The notes below the pieces were generated by a model. It had not been told where the DNA came from and did not search any database. It was given only the letters and a program-made list of their open reading frames with translations. This document shows positions 8,523 through 16,313 of a DNA stretch of 64,000 nt, piece after piece (the stretch's first letter is position 1; every line of letters begins with the position of its first letter). The position numbers and the translations under genes were made by a program. Location of the stretch: positions 62,001 through 126,000 of the forward strand of contig JBBQWZ010000002.1 in assembly GCA_038210135.1 (NCBI GenBank). Reading direction: 5' to 3'. Source of the stretch: JBBQWZ01 sp038210135 (lineage in GTDB: Bacteria; Acidobacteriota; Terriglobia; Bryobacterales; Bryobacteraceae).

Positions 8523-9621
8523 TCCGATAACGGCCGTGGCGATGTCTGGCGGCGTCGATAGTTCCGTAGTGGCCGGTTTGTTGAAGCGCGAAGGCCGCCA
8601 TGTCGTCGGCATGACGATGCAGTTGTGGAATCAGCGGCGTCTTCCGGAGCTCGCGGGCGGCGAGTCAACGGGCCGCTGCTGCTCCATCGACGACGTCTAT
8701 GACGCGCGATGGGTGGCGCAGCAGATCGGCATTCCGTATTACGTCGTCAACTTCGAGGACCGTTTTGAGCAGCAGGTGGTGAAGCCGTTCGTCGATGAGT
8801 ATTTGGCGGGCCGCACGCCGATTCCGTGCACGCTTTGCAACAACTTCATCAAGTTCGATCAATTTCTTGATATGGCCGCGGGCGTAGGCGCGGAGCAGGT
8901 CGCAACGGGTCATTACGCGCGGATTGCGCAGAACGCGGAGACGCTTCGCTGGGAGCTTCGGCGCGGCGTGGATCATTCGAAGGACCAGACATATTTTCTG
9001 TTCGGGCTGACGCAGGATCAACTCTCGCGCTCGCTGTTTCCGCTGGGCGGGATGCAAAAGATAGCGGTTCGCGAATTGGCGCGCGAGCTTGGCATTCCGA
9101 CGGCGGATAAGCCGGACAGCCAGGAGATTTGCTTCGTCCCGAATGGCGACTACGCTTCGTTTATCGAGGCGTACTTCAAAGAACAAGGGGTCGCTCCGGC
9201 GCGCACGCGGGGAGAGATTGTTTCGGAGAGTGGCGAGGTGTTAGGTGAGCACGCGGGCGTTCATCATTACACGGTCGGTCAGCGAAAAGGCCTTGGTATC
9301 GCGGCGCGAGAGCCGCTCTACGTGATCGCTACCGAGCCTGCGACGCAGCGCGTCATTGTCGGGGGGAACGGCGATTTGCTGCGTTCGCGCCTGACGGCGC
9401 GCGAGATCAACTGGATCTCGATCGCGGCGCCGACCGAGCCGATCCGGGCGGAAGTGAAGATCAGGAATCGGCACGCCGCGGCGGCAGCGACACTCGAACC
9501 GACTGGCGATCCGACCCGCTTCGTGGCGATCTTCGACGAAGCGCAGCGCGCAGTTACGCCGGGCCAGGGCGCGGTGTTCTACTCTGGTGATCTGGTTCTC
9601 GGCGGTGGTTGGATCGAGTAG
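8515..9621 (+). CDS. mnmA: tRNA-specific 2-thiouridylase MnmA
   Basis: A 368-residue enzyme that adenylates and thiolates U34 of Lys, Glu and Gln tRNAs. The PP-loop A-M-S-G-G-V-D-S-S-V opens the protein. The two catalytic cysteines are present in P-C-T-L-C-N-N-F-I-K (about residue 105) and in D-S-Q-E-I-C-F-V-P (about 205). The family motif HYTVGQRKGLGI lies before the C-terminal beta-barrel. The ATG at 8515 overlaps the end of the cysteine desulfurase gene, so sulfur donor and acceptor are made together. A longer in-frame start exists but would lie inside the desulfurase. Confidence 0.96.
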   Translation: MSDPITAVAMSGGVDSSVVAGLLKREGRHVVGMTMQLWNQRRLPELAGGESTGRCCSIDDVYDARWVAQQIGIPYYVVNFEDRFEQQVVKPFVDEYLAGRTPIPCTLCNNFIKFDQFLDMAAGVGAEQVATGHYARIAQNAETLRWELRRGVDHSKDQTYFLFGLTQDQLSRSLFPLGGMQKIAVRELARELGIPTADKPDSQEICFVPNGDYASFIEAYFKEQGVAPARTRGEIVSESGEVLGEHAGVHHYTVGQRKGLGIAAREPLYVIATEPATQRVIVGGNGDLLRSRLTAREINWISIAAPTEPIRAEVKIRNRHAAAAATLEPTGDPTRFVAIFDEAQRAVTPGQGAVFYSGDLVLGGGWIE

Positions 9622-9657
9622 GACCGCGGCAATCTGATCGCTTCGTCCACACTTCGC

Positions 9658-10530
9658 GTGAAACATTTTCTCGAATATGCCGGTTTACGGTTCGTGCTCG
9701 CGACCGTTGCATGGACGCCGCTGCCGGTGGCGTTGTGGCTAAGCCGCCTCTACTTTCGCCTGTTGGATGTGGCGGTACCAAAGCTACGCAAGGTGGCGCT
9801 GCGGAATCTCGAGTTGGCAAGGATTACCAATCCCGCGAAAATCGTGGATGGCGTGTTCCTTTCGCTCGCGCGCCTGCTGGTGATGTTCGCGCGTTTGCCG
9901 CGAATTCGCAAGAACACTGTCGGGCGATACATTCGCTATGAAGGAATCCGCAATTACCAGGAAGCGAAGCGGCGCGGCAGGGGCGTCCTGATCGCGACGG
10001 GGCATTTTGGCAATTGGGAATTGAGCGCGCACGCGCACGCTCTGTTGACGGAGCCGATGCATGTGGTGGTCCGGCCGCTCGACAACCCCCGCATCGACGC
10101 GCTGGTCGAGCGCTACCGGGCGGCCAGCAATAACCGCGTGATTACGAAGAAGGATGCGGCTCGCGGGATTCTGCGCGCGCTCAAGGACAACGAAGCAGTG
10201 GGGATTCTGATCGATCAGAATTCGCTCCCCGAAGAAGGGGTGTTCGTCGATTTCTTCGGAACGCCGGCCTGCGCGAATTCGGTGTTTGCGAAGTTGGCCG
10301 CGCACAGCGGGGCGGCGGTAATCCTCGGCTATGCGGTTTGGAGCACCGAGGAACGACGTTACGTTTTACACTTCTCCCCGCCACTCGATTTGTCGGGCGA
10401 TCCGGCGACGGACACGCAACACATTCAGTCGGCGCTTGAAGATGCGATCCGCGAATATCCTGACCAATGGCTGTGGCTGCACAGGCGTTGGAAGACGCGT
10501 CCGCAGGGCGAGCCGAACATTTACGACTAG
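9658..10530 (+). CDS. Lysophospholipid/lipid A acyltransferase (HtrB/LpxL family)
   Basis: A 290-residue membrane-associated acyltransferase. It has the LpxL-type catalytic region ATGHFGNWELSAHAH (about residues 112-126, the H-x4-D/E motif), and later the L-I-D-Q-N-S-L-P-E-E-G-V-F-V-D-F block. An N-terminal hydrophobic stretch (about residues 5-40) would anchor it in the inner membrane. In Gram-negatives this family adds the secondary acyl chains of lipid A, so the gene supports a diderm, lipid A-making cell. The start is the GTG at 9658, 36 bases after mnmA. Substrate chain length is not predictable. Confidence 0.88.
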   Translation: MKHFLEYAGLRFVLATVAWTPLPVALWLSRLYFRLLDVAVPKLRKVALRNLELARITNPAKIVDGVFLSLARLLVMFARLPRIRKNTVGRYIRYEGIRNYQEAKRRGRGVLIATGHFGNWELSAHAHALLTEPMHVVVRPLDNPRIDALVERYRAASNNRVITKKDAARGILRALKDNEAVGILIDQNSLPEEGVFVDFFGTPACANSVFAKLAAHSGAAVILGYAVWSTEERRYVLHFSPPLDLSGDPATDTQHIQSALEDAIREYPDQWLWLHRRWKTRPQGEPNIYD

Positions 10531-10553
10531 GGCGACGCTCCTATACTGGATCG

Positions 10554-11099
10554 ATGCAATGGGAAGAAGTAGCCGCTCAAGTGCGCGCGTTTGTGACGCC
10601 GGACGACGGAGCGGCGATGAAAAGCCGGGAGCTCATTCTCGGGATGTTGGAACACACGCTGAAACCGTTCGAGCGCGGTCAGTTCGCTCCGGGGCATCTG
10701 ACGGCGACGGCGATGGTGCGTTCGGCGGAGGGGGCGCGGGTGCTGTTGGTGCATCATCGGCGGCTGAATCGATGGCTGCTGCCGGGAGGTCACGTGGAGC
10801 AGCAGGATTCGACGGCGGGCGCGTCGGCACGCCGCGAGGCGATTGAGGAGACTGGCGTCGCGCTGTCAGAGGATGCGCCGGTATTGATCGGAATGGATGT
10901 CCACGGAATTCCGCCGGGGAAGGGCGAGCCATTCCACCTGCATCACGATTTGCTTTTCGCATTTCGCGCGACGGGGGAAGAGCTGGTTGTCTCGGAAGAA
11001 TCGCGAGCCGTGTTGTGGGCATGGCCCGAGGAATTCGACAAGTACGAAATTCCGGCGAACGTGCGTTTAGCGTGGAGCAGGCTGCCGTGGTTCGGTTAA
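10554..11099 (+). CDS. Nudix hydrolase
   Basis: A 181-residue protein with a Nudix box running from P-G-G-H-V-E-Q-Q-D to R-R-E-A-I-E-E-T-G-V (about residues 80-102). The box has one extra residue between its halves, as in the G-G-H-V-E-x-G-D subgroup. The family cleaves nucleoside diphosphate derivatives with Mg2+; the substrate here is unknown. I start at the ATG at 10554, because the longer frame lies inside the acyltransferase. The stop overlaps that of the convergent NHL protein gene by four bases (TTAA). Confidence 0.85.
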   Translation: MQWEEVAAQVRAFVTPDDGAAMKSRELILGMLEHTLKPFERGQFAPGHLTATAMVRSAEGARVLLVHHRRLNRWLLPGGHVEQQDSTAGASARREAIEETGVALSEDAPVLIGMDVHGIPPGKGEPFHLHHDLLFAFRATGEELVVSEESRAVLWAWPEEFDKYEIPANVRLAWSRLPWFG

Positions 11100-12985
11100 T
11101 TTCCGACCGCTATGTAGAGAGTCTGCGTACCCTGCAATCCGGCCAGGCTGAACGTAATGGGCAGCGCCGGGTTAGCGGCAACGTTCGGAACGACAACGTT
11201 GAACTGATACAGTCCGACATTGCCTTTGGACAGGCCGGCGAAGGAGACCGCAGCCGTCGTTTGTCCGAATTGGATTTGGAATGGCAGGGTGAGCGGCGCG
11301 GCGAATTGCGCGATGTCACCGGCAAGGACGGCCGGAGACGTTGGGCCGAAGCCAATTCCGTAGAAGGTCAGGGTGTCGCCGGGCTTCGCGGGACGGGACG
11401 GAACGCCGGCGATGGCTCCCGTTGGAAGGGCGTAGGTCACGCCATCGGGAAATAGCGCGCCGGCATATTGCTTGCCGCCGATCAGGAAGGCAGTCGGGGC
11501 AAAGAGGCCGGGCTGGGTCGGGTTGACGGTGATGGCGTAATTCGCACTGGTTCCGGCGCCGGTCATCACGCTCAGTTGCTGCGGTCCTGTACCGACCGTC
11601 GAAGGAATCTGCGCGTTGACTTGTCCGGGGCTCACGTAGCGAACGAACGCCAATTGCGAGCCGATCATGACGGTGGTGCGGTCGAGCGTCACGGGCGCGA
11701 TGGTGCCGCGGAAGTCGGCGAGAGTCCATTCCCGCGTGCTGCCGGCGAGGTTCGAGCCATAGATCTCGATCCACGAACCGGGTCCGACGGTAGAGGATGC
11801 GCCGAAGTTGCTGGCCGTGACGACGCCGCCCGCGTTCACGGCGGGAACACTGCCAGAGACGGGAGCCGAAGAAGGGGTCAGCAGGCGGATGACGTTGTTC
11901 TGAACGTCGGCGACGTACACCTTGCCGTTCGCATCGACCGCGACGCCGGACGGAAAATGGAGAGCGGCGCTGGTGGCGATTCCACCGTCACCCGAATAGC
12001 CGAGCTGGCCGTTGCCGGCTACGGTGCGGATGATGCCGTCCAGTCCGATTTTGCGAATGCGGCTGTTGAAATAGTCGGCGAAATAGACGTTGCCGGCTTT
12101 GTCCACGGCGATTCCGAGGGGGCGGTTCAATTTTGCCGCTACGGCAGGGCCACCGTCGCCCGAAAAGGCAGCGGTCCCAGTTCCGGCGATCGTGGTGACG
12201 ATTCCGCTTTTCGACATCATTCGGATGCGATGATTTTCGGTGTCGGCAACATAGATGTTTCCGTTGCCATCGACCGCGACTCCGCGCGGGCCGTTCAGGT
12301 TGACGTATTGGGCCTGTCCGCCATCGCCCAGGAAGCCAGTGAAGCCGCTGCCAACGATGCGATTGATGTTGCCATCGCTACCTACCTTGCGGATGACGTT
12401 GTTCGCACTATCGGCGATATACAGATTCCCGGCGGAATCGAGCGCGAGGCCGGTCGGCTGAGAAAGTGTCGCGTTGGTTGCGGCTGCCCCGTCGCCAGAA
12501 AGCCCGGTGTTGCCGTTGCCCGCGAAGGTGGAGATGATGCCGGCCGAAGTAATCTTGCGGATGCGGTTGTTTCCGGTGTCGGAAATATAGAAATTGCCCG
12601 CGGCGTCGGCCACGATGCCGACGACGGCCGAAATTTGTCCCGCGGTCGCTTTCGCCGCATCGCCCGCGAACCCGGTGGCGCCCGTTCCGGCGACCGTCGT
12701 AATGATTCCGCTCGACGACACTTGCCGGATGCGGAAATTAAACTGATCGGTGATATAGAGGTTTCCATTTCCGTCCATAGAGACGGCGTACGGGCCGGCG
12801 AGCTGGGCGGCAGTTGCGGCGCCGGAGTCACCCGAGAATCCTTGGGTATTGTTGCCGGCTACGGTCGAAATCGTATAGGTAACGGGAGCCTGTGCGGGTA
12901 AGAGCGCCGCGCCGGCGAGCCCCAACAGAAAGCTCAGAGCGGCAGCGCGGTTCTGGTAAAACTTGTTCATTCTTTTCAGCTTCAT
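11096..12985 (-). CDS. Secreted NHL-repeat protein with Solibacter-type C-terminal domain
   Basis: A 629-residue exported protein. An N-terminal signal peptide (about 30 residues, hydrophobic core A-L-S-F-L-L-G-L-A-G-A-A-L-L) precedes about six NHL repeats of about 55 residues. Each contains a module like G-D-G-G-x-A-x-x-A-x-L-x-x-P and D-x-x-G-N-x-Y-(I/V)-A-D, which build a beta-propeller. From about residue 400 a beta-sandwich domain begins, with G-S-W-I-E-I-Y-G-S-N-L-A-G and G-D-T-L-T-F-Y-G-I-G-F-G. This arrangement is typical of Solibacter-like Acidobacteriota, where such proteins are numerous and of unknown role. A second ATG at 12970 is an equally good start. Confidence 0.9.
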   Translation of the reverse strand: MKLKRMNKFYQNRAAALSFLLGLAGAALLPAQAPVTYTISTVAGNNTQGFSGDSGAATAAQLAGPYAVSMDGNGNLYITDQFNFRIRQVSSSGIITTVAGTGATGFAGDAAKATAGQISAVVGIVADAAGNFYISDTGNNRIRKITSAGIISTFAGNGNTGLSGDGAAATNATLSQPTGLALDSAGNLYIADSANNVIRKVGSDGNINRIVGSGFTGFLGDGGQAQYVNLNGPRGVAVDGNGNIYVADTENHRIRMMSKSGIVTTIAGTGTAAFSGDGGPAVAAKLNRPLGIAVDKAGNVYFADYFNSRIRKIGLDGIIRTVAGNGQLGYSGDGGIATSAALHFPSGVAVDANGKVYVADVQNNVIRLLTPSSAPVSGSVPAVNAGGVVTASNFGASSTVGPGSWIEIYGSNLAGSTREWTLADFRGTIAPVTLDRTTVMIGSQLAFVRYVSPGQVNAQIPSTVGTGPQQLSVMTGAGTSANYAITVNPTQPGLFAPTAFLIGGKQYAGALFPDGVTYALPTGAIAGVPSRPAKPGDTLTFYGIGFGPTSPAVLAGDIAQFAAPLTLPFQIQFGQTTAAVSFAGLSKGNVGLYQFNVVVPNVAANPALPITFSLAGLQGTQTLYIAVGN

Positions 12986-13171
12986 CGAATAGCGAATCCT
13001 TGCGATTCCGTTTCTCGGAGAACTTTGCCTCCGGACGCACGTTGCACGTCCAGAGCCATCCGTCCAAAACCCGTATAGACACCGCCTAATGAGCCGCGGA
13101 GTACAGGGTATCTTGCGGAAGGGATCTAAGCGAATCTCCAGTATAGCGGCAGTGTTCGTGGTTCAGCCTTG

Positions 13172-13204
13172 AATCGGCGGCGTCCGTTTCAGGCGCCGCC
13201 GATT
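13172..13204 (-). terminator. Hairpin after the MscS gene
   Basis: An 11-bp perfect inverted repeat (AATCGGCGGCG / CGCCGCCGATT) with an 11-base loop lies about 30 bases past the mscS-type stop. No clear T-run follows on the minus strand, so efficient intrinsic termination is uncertain. It may also protect the RNA 3' end. The rest of the 249-base gap up to the NHL gene shows nothing else recognisable. Confidence 0.5.
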
Positions 13205-13234
13205 TGGCTATCGGGACACGGCTGTGCTTCCGGT

Positions 13235-14218
13235 TCACACTGCTTTGGGTGGCGGCGATGGTTTTTCCGCAAGGACCTCGCGAACCAGCTGTTTCAGGTC
13301 GTCGCGGGAGTAGGGCGGAGTGGAAAATTGCACGTCGGTGACCGGCCGCGGACGCTGGATGCCGTCGGCCTCGAAGCGTGCGAGGACGCGGCGGTTTAAT
13401 TCGCGGCCGATGGGCCATTGCTTGCCGGGCCGGGTTTTGATGCGGCCTTTGATGATGCTGCCGCTGTCGGTCATGCGATCGACGCCGTAGACTTCGACGG
13501 GAGCGGCGACGCCGCTGGCGAAGGCATCCTCGGCGAGCAGCGTTTCGGCAGTTTCACGGATAGCGGCGATGGCAGGCTCGGGCGCCTGGCGGGAATCGAT
13601 GGAGTACTCGAAGACGACGAAAGCGAATTCGCGGCTGCTGTTGGTCAGCTTATTGATGTTGCCATTCGAGAAGATATGGAGCGCGCCATTTTCTCCGCGG
13701 ATCAACGTGGTGCGGAGGTTGATTTCTTCGACCAGTCCGCTGGTGTCGTTGATGATGACGGCATCGCCTACGCGGATCTGGTTGTCGAGCAGCAGGAAAA
13801 CGCCGCCGATGATGTCCTTGATGAAATTTTGCGCGCCAAGGCTGAGGGCGATTCCGGCGACGCCGGCTCCGGCGAGCAGGGGCGTGATGTCGAAGCCAAG
13901 CTCGCGCAGGATCATGATGAACGCGAAGACCCAGATGATGGCGCTGAGCGTACGGCTGGCGACACCGGTGAGGGTGGCGGTACGTTTTTCTATCTCGAGG
14001 TGGTGCTGATCAAAATTGGTGGGATCGATGCGCTTGGTCATCATGCGCAGCGAATAGGTTTGGAGGGCAGTCATCAGGCGCCGAACCAGCCGGGACGCGA
14101 TCCAAGCTAAGCCGGCGATCAGCAGGACACGAAGCGTGTCCGTGACGACGGCATGAAGAAACTCAGGCCGGGTGAGATCGGAAACCAGTTCGCGCAGCAG
14201 TGCGCCCGAAAAGAACAT
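13235..14218 (-). CDS. Small-conductance mechanosensitive channel (MscS family)
   Basis: A 327-residue inner-membrane channel that would release solutes during osmotic downshock. Three hydrophobic segments occupy roughly residues 20-45, 85-105 and 110-135. The last is the pore helix rich in Gly and Ala (LLAGAGVAGIALSLGAQNF), followed by the conserved D-I-I-G-G-V-F-L-L-L-D. The beta domain begins Q-I-R-V-G-D-A-V-I-I-N, and a mixed alpha/beta C-terminal vestibule follows. Size and order match MscS. It is a single-gene unit with hairpins on both sides. Confidence 0.92.
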   Translation of the reverse strand: MFFSGALLRELVSDLTRPEFLHAVVTDTLRVLLIAGLAWIASRLVRRLMTALQTYSLRMMTKRIDPTNFDQHHLEIEKRTATLTGVASRTLSAIIWVFAFIMILRELGFDITPLLAGAGVAGIALSLGAQNFIKDIIGGVFLLLDNQIRVGDAVIINDTSGLVEEINLRTTLIRGENGALHIFSNGNINKLTNSSREFAFVVFEYSIDSRQAPEPAIAAIRETAETLLAEDAFASGVAAPVEVYGVDRMTDSGSIIKGRIKTRPGKQWPIGRELNRRVLARFEADGIQRPRPVTDVQFSTPPYSRDDLKQLVREVLAEKPSPPPKAV

Positions 14219-14293
14219 GCCCTTTATCTTGTCACCAGCCGGATGCCGGCGAGTAGCGGCCTAGGTTCGCGACCGACATTCACACGGTTGACT

Positions 14294-14323
14294 GAAAAAG
14301 AATCCCCGCCCTGACGGGCGGGG
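14294..14323 (-). terminator. Intrinsic terminator after dsbD
   Basis: An 8-bp perfect GC stem (CCCCGCCC / GGGCGGGG, loop TGAC) is followed on the minus strand by ATTCTTTTTC. It lies about 50 bases past the DsbD stop and upstream of the mscS-type gene start, a classic terminator shape. Confidence 0.7.
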
Positions 14324-14371
14324 TTATGACGTAGAGAGTCGCGCCCTAAAGGGATCACACGGACAAGCCCA

Positions 14372-16276
14372 CTAGGTTCGCGTTTTTAGAAATAGGAGGA
14401 ACTCTTCGGGCTTCTTGGTGAGGCCGGGGAACGAGGCAACGACTTTTTCATCGGCGTCGAGGACGGCGTAAAACGGGATGGCAACGGTACCGAACTTCTT
14501 CTCTTCGAGATCCTGATTCTGTTTCGAAGTTTCGTCGGTGCCGTCGGTGTAGAGCTCGACGACGACGAAGTTTTTCAGTTCCGCTTGTACGTCCGCGCGC
14601 GGGAACATGTTGGCTTTCATCCAGTGGCAGTTGGTGCAGGCGTATCCGGTAAAGCTGACGAAGACGAGCTTGTTCTCCGCCTTGGCTTTTGCGAGCGCGC
14701 CCTTGAGGTCGTTTTTCATCCACGAGGATTCGGGGGAGGCGGCGGCACCGCCGGTGATGAAGCCGCCGGACGGCGGGGGCACATAGGCGTCGAGTTCTCC
14801 GAGTTTCCCGCCGAACATTCCGGGGAGCAGACTGATGGAGAAAATCAGGAGCAGCGATGCGACGAGCAGGCGGCCGACGCCCAGTTCCTCATCTTTCATG
14901 ATGCCTTCGAGACGTAGGAAGCCCAATAAATACAGGCCTGCGAGAGCGAACAGTATGAACCAGGCCGCGAGGAATATTTCTCGCGTGATGTAGTTCAGCT
15001 GCAGCGCCTGATCCACTTTCGCCAGGTAGTTGACGATCAGCGCCATGACGATGAAGCCGAGGACAATCTTTACGCGCGACATCCAGCCGCCGGATCTTGG
15101 CAGCTTTTTCAAGTAGCTGGGAAACAGTGCGAGGAAGAAGAAGGGCATCGAGAGACCGGCGGCAAAGGAGCCCATGCCGAGCACTGGAGTCAGTTTCGAG
15201 CCTTGGACGCTTGACGCGAGCAGGGTGCCCATAAACGGTCCCACGCAGGCGAACGAAGTCAGGGTGAAGGTGAGTCCCATCAAGAGCGTTCCGACTAAGC
15301 CGCCCTGGCGCGAGGCGCTATCGAGTTTGGTCAACAGGCTCGACGGCAGCGTGATTTCGAAGGCCCCCAGTAAGCTGAGTCCGAAGACGAAGAAGATTGC
15401 TGCGATGAAGCCATTCACCCAGGGATTCGATCCGAGCTGCACGACTCCGAAAGGACCGAGCGCGGCGGTAACGCCTAATCCGATGGCGCAGAAGAACACA
15501 ATAATTCCGACACAGAACACGATCGCCTGGATAAATCCGCCCTTCTGCTGGACGAAGAACGAGACCGTAATCGGAATCATGGGGAACACGCAGGGCGTGA
15601 AAATCGCGGCGAGACCCAGGCCAAAAGCGACGAGCAGGAAGCCGCCGAGGTCGTCTTGCGGTTTCGGAGTGGCAGGCTTCGAGACGGCTCCTGGAGCGGC
15701 GGGAGGCGCTGCTGCTTTTGGCGTGATCTTAGTAAATCCGGCGGGTACGGCGAAGGCGCTTGCGGGCGCACCGGGGGTTACGTTGACGCTGGTTTCGAGG
15801 GTCTTGGTGCGCGGCGGCAGGCACAGAGTATCTTTGCAGGACTGATAGCGCGCCTTGACGGACAGGGGCAGGTCGCCCGGTGCGGCGTCCTTTTGCACGG
15901 TGACGGCCAGCCAGTAGGTGGTTTCTTTTTCGAACGTTTCAGTTTCGATGGAGAAGCCGGGATCCATCTTTCGCTCGGGCTTCGCCTGATGCAATTCGGA
16001 TTGCGCGATGGCGGGATTTGCGGTGAGCGAAATGGTAGTGGGATTCGGACCGCCGGGTGGCGTGGTCACCGAATAGAGGTGCCAGCCTTCGTCGATTTTC
16101 ACTTCGAGCTTCAGCCAAATCGTTCCGCCGGGTGCGACTTTGGCCAGGCTGCCGCCCGACGGAGGCGGTTCCGCCGCGAGGGTCCAATGGACCGGGTCGA
16201 GCTTTTGGGCGGCCGCGGGCAGTCCCGCGAACAATACGGACGTGGCAATCACGAAGGCCAAGACGGGCTGGCGCAT
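14372..16276 (-). CDS. dsbD: Thiol:disulfide interchange protein DsbD
   Basis: A 634-residue inner-membrane reductant carrier that moves electrons from cytoplasmic thioredoxin to the periplasm. A signal peptide (residues 1-23) precedes a periplasmic immunoglobulin-like domain with the cysteine pair C-K-D-T-L-C-L-P-P. A membrane domain of about eight helices carries T-P-C-V-F-P-M-I-P and F-A-C-V-G-P-F. The C-terminal thioredoxin domain has the active site Y-A-C-T-N-C-H-W-M. All three cysteine pairs are therefore intact. A terminator follows. Likely clients are periplasmic isomerases or cytochrome c maturation factors, none of which lie here. Confidence 0.94.
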   Translation of the reverse strand: MRQPVLAFVIATSVLFAGLPAAAQKLDPVHWTLAAEPPPSGGSLAKVAPGGTIWLKLEVKIDEGWHLYSVTTPPGGPNPTTISLTANPAIAQSELHQAKPERKMDPGFSIETETFEKETTYWLAVTVQKDAAPGDLPLSVKARYQSCKDTLCLPPRTKTLETSVNVTPGAPASAFAVPAGFTKITPKAAAPPAAPGAVSKPATPKPQDDLGGFLLVAFGLGLAAIFTPCVFPMIPITVSFFVQQKGGFIQAIVFCVGIIVFFCAIGLGVTAALGPFGVVQLGSNPWVNGFIAAIFFVFGLSLLGAFEITLPSSLLTKLDSASRQGGLVGTLLMGLTFTLTSFACVGPFMGTLLASSVQGSKLTPVLGMGSFAAGLSMPFFFLALFPSYLKKLPRSGGWMSRVKIVLGFIVMALIVNYLAKVDQALQLNYITREIFLAAWFILFALAGLYLLGFLRLEGIMKDEELGVGRLLVASLLLIFSISLLPGMFGGKLGELDAYVPPPSGGFITGGAAASPESSWMKNDLKGALAKAKAENKLVFVSFTGYACTNCHWMKANMFPRADVQAELKNFVVVELYTDGTDETSKQNQDLEEKKFGTVAIPFYAVLDADEKVVASFPGLTKKPEEFLLFLKTRT

Positions 16277-16313
16277 AGTTAACCTGATGAATAGATCCTA
16301 GCTGAGGAAGCAG

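Noticed and set aside
7356..8612. Upstream 419 codons of the minus-strand frame that ends in the SAM hydrolase-like gene
   Set aside because: They lie exactly antisense to the cysteine desulfurase gene and have an Arg-rich, domain-free sequence. The family N-terminus begins at the ATG at 7355.
11880..12900. Repeated DNA segments that could be taken for a repeat array or CRISPR
   Set aside because: The repeats are imperfect, about 165 bases long and in frame; they encode NHL propeller blades. No short identical repeats with unique spacers occur anywhere in the window.
11468..12901. 477-codon plus-strand frame opposite the NHL protein
   Set aside because: Its apparent repeats (V-G-D-V/I modules) are the shadow of the NHL repeats on the other strand. 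It has no start context or domain.
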